The notes below the pieces were generated by a model. That model saw nothing but the letters and a program-made list of their open reading frames with translations. It was not told the DNA's origin and ran no database searches. The position numbers were made by a program, and so were the translations under genes. From Bifidobacterium leontopitheci (lineage in GTDB: Bacteria; Actinomycetota; Actinomycetes; Actinomycetales; Bifidobacteriaceae), in contig NZ_WBVT01000030.1 in assembly GCF_009193355.1 (NCBI RefSeq), forward strand, positions 1 to 41,144: a stretch of DNA of 41,144 nt, written 5' to 3'. This document shows, in pieces, positions 35,094 through 41,144 of this stretch; position 1 is the first letter of the stretch; each line of letters starts with the position of its first letter.

Positions 35094-35226
35094 ATTGGCA
35101 AACGAGGGCGTTATTTGCCGGTAGGACCGTCGATTATGGCAAAACGCATGGCAAAAAACTGCAAACCACGGCAAAAACGGTGTGGCAAAAAACAGCAAAC
35201 GCAATGCCCGGCTATCTTGGCAAACG
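35094..35226 (+). promoter_or_regulatory. Phased GGCAAA(A) words in the divergent promoter region
   Basis: GCAAA-type words start at about 35096, 35139, 35150, 35161, 35170, 35184, 35195 and 35219, many about 11 bp apart, with an inverted TTTGCC at 35114. The spacing puts the A-tracts on one face of the helix, which bends DNA, and it could also form a repeated operator. It lies 80-215 bases upstream of the glycosidase gene. Confidence 0.6.
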
Positions 35227-35308
35227 TGCTCCGGGAAACCGGCGAGGCATGGGCGGCGACAAGCCCGGCCCCGGCAACAAGAACGAACGACAAGCGAAAG
35301 GCATTGCA

Positions 35309-38300
35309 ATGAGGCTCAACCTCAATGGCGTGTGGGACTTCTACCCCAATGGCGGTGACGAGCGGTTCGACATCGTCGTGCCGACCTGGTGGGATTCACT
35401 GCCCGCGACCACCGGATATCCGAAGGAATGGGAGAAGGGCCTGCACCACGGCGTGTACGTGAAGACCGTGGACCTGCCGGCCGACATCACCGACGAGGAC
35501 GTGTTCCTGCACGTCGGCGCACTCGCCACGCTCGGCAAGGTGTACGTCAACGGCCGCTCGGTCGGCCCGATGACCACCAAGGGCTACCTGATGACCCTGC
35601 TGCCGTACGACCTCGACGTCAACGACGCCGTGCGACCCGGCGAGCCCAACGAGATCCGCATCGAGGTGTGGAGCGTCAAGGCGCTGCCGGACGACGCGCT
35701 CGCCACCGAAGGCGGCCCCGACCGCCTGCTCTTCCCGTTCGGCGTCGAGAACATCGTCGGCCGCGTCGGCATCGGCGAGGACGTCGCGATCGTCACCAAG
35801 CCGAAGCTGCGCATCGACGACCTGCAGATCATGCCCGACCTCAAGAAGAACGCCGACCCCAGCGACGACGAACTCGCCGTGAACGTCACCGTCGTCAACC
35901 ACACGGCCGCCGACGCCGACCTCGACCTGACCGCCGCCGTGCACGAGGTCGCCGACCCGTCCGCGCCCGCCGCGTTGACGTTCGAGCCGGCCGCCGTGCA
36001 CGTGGCCGCCGGTGAGACCGCCGTCGTGCGCCTTGCCAAAGGCTGGCCGACCGCGCACTACTGGTCGCGCGCCGATCCGTTCCTGTACACGGTCGACGCG
36101 GCCATCGCCGACAGCAATGCCGCCGCCGCACCCGTGCACGAGTACTCGGACCGCTTCGGCTTCCGCCAGTTCTGGCGCGAAGGCGACGCCTACATCTTCA
36201 ACGGCGTCAAGATCCGCCTGCGCGGCGACTCCCTGTGCCTGCTCAACCAGGGCGACCGCGACCTCATCAACGAGATCGGCGACGCCTACGGCGTGATCCT
36301 CGACGACAACCACGCCACCGACGAGATGGCCAAGGCGTGGCTCGACGCCTACAAGCACGCCAACTGCAACATCATCCGCAACCACATCCGCTCCGTGCCC
36401 TCCCACGTGCTCATGGACCACGCCGACGAGATGGGCATGCTGCTCGAAGAGGAGACCGCGTTCTGGAACCCCGGCTCCACCTCCAACGTCTCGCTCGACC
36501 CGCCGTACTACCTCAACTACTCCGACGAGGCCATCGGCTACTACGTCGAATGGGTGGAGCGTTGGGTGCGCGAATACCGCAACCACCCGTCCATCATCCT
36601 GTGGTCCACCACCAACGAGGCGTGGAACCCGAACGACGCCGAAATCCTCATCCCGCCGCTCGAGGCCGCCGCCAACCGCGAGGACCCGACGCGCATGGTC
36701 ATCAACGACGGCTTCAACAAGCCGATCACCAACGAGGACTCGCGCCACTACTTCGGCGGCTACCCGTCCGGCATGACCTCCGCGCCCGACATCTACGACC
36801 TGTACCAGATCGACGGCGACCTGCCGCTCGGCGCCGGCGAGGAGTTCTCCGTCTCCACCGCGGGCATCCCGCAGTACGCCGAGGACGGCACGATCAAGGA
36901 CATCTACCACGGCCGCCTCAACGGCAACCCGGACACGATCTCCCGCGCCGACTTCGGCCGCGAGGTCGGCCGCGTCACCCGCGGCGTGCGCACCACGCGC
37001 ATGGCCAACTGGAAGCCGTTCTGCCTGTCGATGTTCATCTACGACAACATCGAGAAGGTCGTCGAGCTCGACCAGCAGGCCACCGAGCACGGCCTCAACC
37101 CGAAGGCGCTGCTGCGCCCGCAGTTCGACCCGACGGCCACCGGCGACGCCCGCTGGATCGAAGGCGACGGCTACCGCTACTTCGCCAACTCGTACGCCGA
37201 CGTCGCCGCGTTCGACAAGGAGTACGACAAGGAGCCGCGCCTCGGCCTGCCGCACGCCATCTACGCGCTCGGCACCACCTCGCAGCGCACGCTCATCGTC
37301 TACAACGACGAGGAGATCGACGGCACCGAACTCGAAGTGAGCTGGACCATCAGCGCGCTCAACACGCAGGACGGCACCAGGCGCGTGGCCGAATCCGGCA
37401 CGAAGACCGTCACCGTCGGCCACGGCGAGTTCGTCGAGACGCCGATCGAGATCCACGTGCCCGGCGAAGTCGAAACGTACGAGTCCAAGCTCATCGAGAC
37501 GATCACCGTGCGCAAGGCCGGCAAGGTCAAGTTCACCGAAGACAACTTCCTCGGCTGGATCGGTCGCCCGGCGCCCGCGAAGATCGGCTCCAACCGCCCC
37601 GACATCGACCTCGGCCGCGTCGACTGGGCGTCGCGCAACGTCAAGCATTGCCTGCACCTCAACCAGCAGGGCGGCGCGCTGAGCGAAAAGTGGACTGCCC
37701 GCGTGGTGGACGACGCGAACGGCTCGATCAGCGTCGAACGCCTCGCCGGCAACCTGCGCCACGAGCAGGAGCTGTTCTACACCGTCAACGTCGCCGGCCT
37801 CGAAACCGGCAAGGCGTACACCGGCCAGATCGAATACACCGGCGAGAACGACGACACGGTCACCATCACCGTGCACTTCACCGCAGGCTCCATGCCGGCC
37901 GCCGACGTCGCGGCGAACAAGGCACTCGGCGCCACCGTGCGCGTCAGCTCCAGCTCGCAGCGCAACGGCTGGACCGCCGCCTCGCTCGTCGACGGCCTGT
38001 TCGCCGCCGACTACGACCACTTCGGCTGGTCCAGCGAGCCGAGTGCCGCCGACCACGACGAATGGGTGCTGCTCAAGCTCGCCAAGCCGACCACGGTCGC
38101 GCAGGTCGTGCTCGCGCCGCGCGGCGAAAACCCCGGCGGCACGGTCGCCGAAGCGTTCCACGGCGAAGGCGAAGGCGTCGGCGGCGTGCAGGAGTTCGCC
38201 GCAGGCCACCGCGCGGTCGACCCGAACCAGGGCCAGGGCTTCCCCGTCGACTTCGCAATCCTCGTCTCCGCGGACGGCAAGGCGTGGACCAAGGTCGCCG

Positions 38301-39367
38301 ACAAGCGCGGCTACGCGCTGCCCGCCAACGGCAAGCCGCGCGCCTTCGACTTCGCGCCGGTCTCCGGCGTCCAGTACGTCAAGGTCGAAACCACCAAGCT
38401 GCGCTCCAACCCGAACGAACACGGCGAATACGCCCTCCAGCTCGTCGAGATCGCCGTCTTCGCCGACCACCACATGCCGGCCATCCCCTCCGAGCCGACC
38501 GACGTGCGCGTCACCGTGCAGGCGCACGACGTGCAGGTCAGCTGGCAGTTCGCCTCCGACGGACGCTCGCCGATCCTCGGCACCACGCTCACGCTGACGA
38601 ACGCGGCCGGCGAGGTCATCCCCGTCGCCGTCCACGGCACCGACACGAACGCGCTCGTCACCGACGTCCCCGCCGGCGAGTGGACCGTCACCGTGCAGGG
38701 CCGCAACGAGATCGGCGAAGGCGACAGCGCCGTGAGCGCGCCGTTCAAGGTCGGCCGCGCCGGCAGCGACCAGCCGGACGACACGATCCCGCAGCCCAAG
38801 GCCCCGGTCGCCGAGCTGCTCGCCGACACGAGCGCCGTCGCCGTCTCCTGGAACGATGTCGACACCCGCTCCGGCCTCGGCGAAGGCGGCACCGGCATCC
38901 ACCTGACGCCCGTCGACCCCGCCTCCGGACTGCCCAGCCGCGTCGCGTGGACGCCCGCCGGTACCACTGCGTACACGTTCGAGAACGTGGCGCGCGGCAC
39001 GTACACGGTCACCATCGAAGCCACGAACAGCGAGGACCGCACGTCCCGGCCGAGCGAGGCGAGCGAGCCGGTCATCGTCGCCGCAGTGCCCAGTCAGCCG
39101 AACAAGCCGGGCGTCACCTCCACCGGCGACACGATGAGCATCACATGGAAGGCGCCCGCCGACGGCGGCACGCCCGTCACCTCGTACGTGCTCACCCTGC
39201 GCAACCTCACTGAGGACACGGTCAAGGTCGTCAAGGCCGCAGCCGGCGACACGGCGAAGAGCGTGGCCGGGCTCACCCCCGGCAACTACACGGCCTCGGT
39301 GATCGCCGTCAACGCGATCGGCATGTCCGCCGAGTCCAGCCCGTCGCTGCCCTGCCTGATCAAGTGA
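35309..39367 (+). CDS. Glycoside hydrolase family 2 enzyme with F5/8C and Fn3 domains
   Basis: 1352 aa from ATG 35309 (AAAGG 7 bases upstream). N-terminal sugar-binding domain ~1-180 (MRLNLNGVWDFYP, GVYVKTVDLP, VYVNGRSVG), Ig-like domain ~185-290, and TIM barrel ~295-620 with the acid/base Glu437 in WSTTNEAWNP. The nucleophile is probably Glu511 or Glu512 in LGAGEEFS. A coagulation factor 5/8-type (CBM32-like) carbohydrate-binding domain spans ~866-1054, and three fibronectin type III domains fill 1060-1352. No signal peptide and no wall anchor are seen, odd for an enzyme with binding modules. Family 2 includes beta-galactosidases, beta-mannosidases, beta-glucuronidases and others; the specificity is not readable. 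It may degrade sugars imported through the divergent binding protein's transporter. Confidence 0.88.
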   Translation: MRLNLNGVWDFYPNGGDERFDIVVPTWWDSLPATTGYPKEWEKGLHHGVYVKTVDLPADITDEDVFLHVGALATLGKVYVNGRSVGPMTTKGYLMTLLPYDLDVNDAVRPGEPNEIRIEVWSVKALPDDALATEGGPDRLLFPFGVENIVGRVGIGEDVAIVTKPKLRIDDLQIMPDLKKNADPSDDELAVNVTVVNHTAADADLDLTAAVHEVADPSAPAALTFEPAAVHVAAGETAVVRLAKGWPTAHYWSRADPFLYTVDAAIADSNAAAAPVHEYSDRFGFRQFWREGDAYIFNGVKIRLRGDSLCLLNQGDRDLINEIGDAYGVILDDNHATDEMAKAWLDAYKHANCNIIRNHIRSVPSHVLMDHADEMGMLLEEETAFWNPGSTSNVSLDPPYYLNYSDEAIGYYVEWVERWVREYRNHPSIILWSTTNEAWNPNDAEILIPPLEAAANREDPTRMVINDGFNKPITNEDSRHYFGGYPSGMTSAPDIYDLYQIDGDLPLGAGEEFSVSTAGIPQYAEDGTIKDIYHGRLNGNPDTISRADFGREVGRVTRGVRTTRMANWKPFCLSMFIYDNIEKVVELDQQATEHGLNPKALLRPQFDPTATGDARWIEGDGYRYFANSYADVAAFDKEYDKEPRLGLPHAIYALGTTSQRTLIVYNDEEIDGTELEVSWTISALNTQDGTRRVAESGTKTVTVGHGEFVETPIEIHVPGEVETYESKLIETITVRKAGKVKFTEDNFLGWIGRPAPAKIGSNRPDIDLGRVDWASRNVKHCLHLNQQGGALSEKWTARVVDDANGSISVERLAGNLRHEQELFYTVNVAGLETGKAYTGQIEYTGENDDTVTITVHFTAGSMPAADVAANKALGATVRVSSSSQRNGWTAASLVDGLFAADYDHFGWSSEPSAADHDEWVLLKLAKPTTVAQVVLAPRGENPGGTVAEAFHGEGEGVGGVQEFAAGHRAVDPNQGQGFPVDFAILVSADGKAWTKVADKRGYALPANGKPRAFDFAPVSGVQYVKVETTKLRSNPNEHGEYALQLVEIAVFADHHMPAIPSEPTDVRVTVQAHDVQVSWQFASDGRSPILGTTLTLTNAAGEVIPVAVHGTDTNALVTDVPAGEWTVTVQGRNEIGEGDSAVSAPFKVGRAGSDQPDDTIPQPKAPVAELLADTSAVAVSWNDVDTRSGLGEGGTGIHLTPVDPASGLPSRVAWTPAGTTAYTFENVARGTYTVTIEATNSEDRTSRPSEASEPVIVAAVPSQPNKPGVTSTGDTMSITWKAPADGGTPVTSYVLTLRNLTEDTVKVVKAAAGDTAKSVAGLTPGNYTASVIAVNAIGMSAESSPSLPCLIK

Positions 39368-39369
39368 CG

Positions 39370-39785
39370 GCCGCGGGTGCGCGGTGCGTGCGTGACGTCG
39401 CGGTGCGAGGTTGCGTGCGTAACGCTGTGCGCGCGTGGCTGCGTGCGTGCTGTGTGTGCGTGGCCGCGTGCGTGATGGCGTGGTTGCGCGATGTGCGCGC
39501 GTTGCTGGTGTGCATGCGTGGCGCGGCGGTTGCGTGAGCGGCGGTGCAGTTGCGCGGGTGCGCGGCGGTTGTGTGGCCGCTGCGCGTGATGGCGTGGTTG
39601 CGCTGCGCACGTGTGCGTCGTGGTGCGCGCGTGGCTGCGCGGCGTGGCGGTTGCGTGAGCGGCGTGGCGCCGCCGCGCTCGTGGTGTCGATCCGCGTGGC
39701 ATGGCGCCGCGTGCGTGATGGCGTTGCGCGTGGTGGTTGTGTGACTACTGCGCGTGGCGCTTGCGTGAGCGCGCATGTGCGTGGT
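39370..39785. repeat. Degenerate GCGTG-rich low-complexity tract
   Basis: About 400 bases built from loosely repeated words such as GCGTGCGTG, GGTTGCGTGAGCGGC and GTGATGGCGTGGTTGCG. Open frames through it are biased in composition and lack ribosome sites, so I do not call genes. It resembles a decayed minisatellite. Confidence 0.7.
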
Positions 39786-39809
39786 CATATGCCGCATGAT
39801 GTTTGCATA

Positions 39810-39845
39810 CATTGAGCCCCGACCCTCTGCGGCCGGGGCTCAATG
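39810..39845 (+). terminator. Terminator-like hairpin downstream of the family 2 gene
   Basis: CATTGAGCCCCG and CGGGGCTCAATG (39810-39821, 39834-39845) form a perfect 12-bp stem with a 12-nt loop, then CGTTTGCC. It is 440 bases past the glycosidase stop codon. Confidence 0.65.
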
Positions 39846-39862
39846 CGTTTGCCGTGGACGTA

Positions 39863-40155
39863 TCGCGCGTCACTCTGCTCGGGTTGCGCGTCACGGTGTC
39901 CGGGTTGTGTCACTGTGCTCGCCCTTGCACAGTGACGCGCGCATGAAATCCCAGTGTTTCCAAGGGTTTTCGAGGGTGTGCCACTCTGCTCGGGCGAGCA
40001 GTGTGACGTTGATGGTGTCCTCAATGGGGGTGATGGCGTCACCCTGCGCGGGTTTCGCATCACCGTGATCGGGTTGCGCGTCACTTTGATCGGGTCGCGT
40101 GTCACCCTGCTCAGGTCGCGCGTTACTCTGCTAAGGTTGCGCGTCCCCCTGCTCG
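39863..40155. repeat. 21-bp tandem repeats around GCGTCAC...CTGCTC, with hairpins
   Basis: Three units at 39863-39921 and five exact-length 21-bp units at 40051-40155 share GGTTGCGCGTCACnnTGnTC. Between them, hairpins such as GTGTCACTGTGC / GCACAGTGACGCGC (39906-39939) use the same word in both orientations. Read in one frame the five units give a heptapeptide repeat (about GLRVTLL), but no start signal supports translation. Confidence 0.8.
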
Positions 40156-40238
40156 GGTTGAGATTCGCGATTTGTGGGAATCGCGTCACTCTGCCCGAGC
40201 TCGTGGTACGCGAGGTGAGAAAAGCGGTTTTTGGGCTC

Positions 40239-40262
40239 GCGTCCCAATGATGATTGGGACGC
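40239..40262. repeat. Perfect hairpin GCGTCCCAAT-GATG-ATTGGGACGC
   Basis: 10-bp perfect stem and a 4-nt loop. The word GCGTCCCAA recurs at 40403-40411 and, in altered form, in the large hairpin at 40327-40380. Confidence 0.85.
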
Positions 40263-40326
40263 GGCTTCGTGTGATCGCTTACATGGTCTCTTGTCCCACG
40301 ATTTCGTGGTACCAGAGCTGATTTCG

Positions 40327-40380
40327 GCCGATTTCTGGCTCTCGTCCCATTGCCCATTGGGATGCGAGCCAGAAATCGGC
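40327..40380. repeat. 54-nt hairpin with ~23-bp stem
   Basis: GCCGATTTCTGGCTC (40327-40341) pairs with GAGCCAGAAATCGGC (40366-40380). The pairing continues, with one mismatch and one wobble, through CGTCCCA / TGGGATG to a short loop. One of the most stable single structures in the window; no U-tract follows. Confidence 0.85.
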
Positions 40381-40668
40381 GGTTTTGCGCTCGCGTCCCA
40401 ACAACCCGAGAACTGTTCCTGCGGTACGTAATCAGGTTTCCCGTGTTCGCTTCCAGGGTTCAGCATGTCGTATGCCGCGGCATTCTCGCGTCACGCTGCT
40501 CGCCCGGTCACAGTGACGTACCCTCGAAAACCCTTGCAAACATTGGGGTTTTCGCCCGCGTCACCGTGCACGCCCGAGCAGCGTGACGTAAGGGCGCCCA
40601 GATCGGCGTTGCTGACGGTTCCGCAAACCCAACGCAGGTCGGGAGCGCGCGTCATTCAAGGGGCAAGC

Positions 40669-41023
40669 TCGGGTACGGTTTGTCATGCATTCCCGACCGA
40701 CCGTACCCGGAACGGCTCGTCCGAGTACGGTTTGTCAGGAAATCGTGACCGACCGTACTCGTAGAGGAAGTTTGAGTACGGTTCGTCATGAAATCTCGAC
40801 CGACCGTACCCGGGATGGTCTGTTCGGGTACGGTTTGTCATGGATTGTGGGCCGACCGTGCTCGTAGACGAAGTTTGAGTACGGTTCGTTGGGGGAAATC
40901 AACGGACCGTACTCGGGATGGTCTGTTCGGGTACGGTTTGTCATGAAATCATGACGGAACGTACTCGTAGACGAAGTCCGAGTACGGTCCGTTGGAAAAC
41001 ATAGACCGGCCATACCCGAACGG
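40669..41023. repeat. Seven-unit palindrome array GAGTACGGTTTGTCA...GACCGTACTC
   Basis: Seven imperfect palindromes with a ~51-bp period. Each has a left arm like CGGGTACGGTTTGTCATG and a right arm like TGACCGACCGTACCCG. Alternate units are most alike, giving a higher-order period of 102 bp (TGGTCTGTTCGGGTACGG at about 40813 and 40917). The outer base pairs swap between GGGTAC/GTACCC and GAGTAC/GTACTC. No genes are present, and the final ~120 bases of the window show nothing clear. Confidence 0.85.
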
Positions 41024-41144
41024 TAGCTGCGGCCCCACCGTCTCGCACTTCTGCGTCCGCCGTCCCCGCACCGCATCTTGCACCTCGCGCACCCCGCCCA
41101 CCGGTCTGTGCCGCGCCTCACGCACTGCACCCCCCGTCCCCTAT

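Larger units (their letters stand above)
39950..40547. repeat. Long-range inverted pair of 28-bp words
   Basis: 39950-39977 and 40520-40547 are inverted repeats matching at 26 of 28 positions (core AAGGGTTTTCGAGGGT). Each is flanked by GTCAC...GTGAC hairpins, so the whole ~700-bp block has a mirrored layout. Confidence 0.8.

Noticed and set aside
35396..39610. Minus-strand open frame of 1404 codons opposite the family 2 glycosidase
   Set aside because: Same shadow effect. Its translation is a His/Val/Arg/Asp-rich string with no recognisable motif.
39286..39815. Open frames in the GCGTG-rich tract
   Set aside because: Composition is driven by low-complexity repeats (His/Thr/Arg or Cys/Val/Ala strings), frames on both strands are equally open, and no ribosome sites are seen.
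39954..40250. 98-codon frame with a heptapeptide repeat (about GLRVTLL)
   Set aside because: The repeat follows from the 21-bp DNA repeat. No start signal or neighbour supports translation, so it is noted under the repeat instead.
40669..41023. CRISPR array
   Set aside because: The repeats are palindromes whose arms vary, spacers are short and similar, alternate units resemble each other, and no cas gene is present.

Overview
The window reads as chromosome of a Bifidobacterium, species not resolved. The evidence is high GC, strong GC bias at third codon positions, AAGGAG-type ribosome sites, a tRNA-Ala(CGC), actinobacterial rsmI and metG, and several large sortase-anchored surface proteins (motifs LSKTG, IGRTG, LPMTG and LPKTG). 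There are no rRNA genes, recognisable prophage, complete insertion sequences or CRISPR arrays.

Layout: 1-889 is gene-poor and holds a duplicated intergenic repeat. 890-4435 encodes a wall-anchored protein with an SGNH esterase domain, a LamG-like domain and a second, catalytically broken SGNH domain. 5148-12099 is a housekeeping and mixed block: a HAD phosphatase, a DUF4143 ATPase, tRNA-Ala, a DedA membrane protein, rsmI, a variant leucine-rich-repeat protein and an AbiEi-like protein. Then comes metG, preceded by four DnaA-box-like sites. 15123-20480 encodes a very large cell-envelope subtilase, followed by an ArsR-type regulator. 22011-28065 is a sortase-dependent pilus locus: a short leader ORF carrying a run of ten Gs, a tip adhesin and a major pilin, with no sortase gene in the window. 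28237-28737 is a small HTH and coiled-coil protein between two terminators. 29003-32870 encodes a heterodimeric ABC exporter with one degenerate ATP site. 33602-39367 holds a sugar-binding lipoprotein divergent from a large glycoside hydrolase family 2 enzyme. 39368-41144 is gene-free and repeat-dense.

The most unusual property lies between the genes. Nearly every long intergenic region carries tandem arrays of imperfect palindromes. At least two families recur at separate loci with different stem sequences that keep their pairing: the GACTCC/GGAGTC family (11 copies at 14.6, 21.4 and 33.0 kb) and the AAACGnCCGC family (6 full copies at 9.9 and 33.4 kb). Further families sit at 1-480, 14.45 kb, 39.9-40.6 kb and 40.7-41.0 kb. 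Their role is unknown. They could be terminators, structured RNAs, protein-binding arrays or selfish repeats.

Functionally the window combines surface colonisation (pilus, subtilase, esterase), glycan use (family 2 enzyme, sugar-binding lipoprotein, possibly the esterase) and export. Possible regulation includes the poly-G leader ahead of the pilus, iterons at the DUF4143 gene, phased A-tracts ahead of the glycosidase and the DnaA-box cluster. All functions are assigned by reading motifs; no database search was run.
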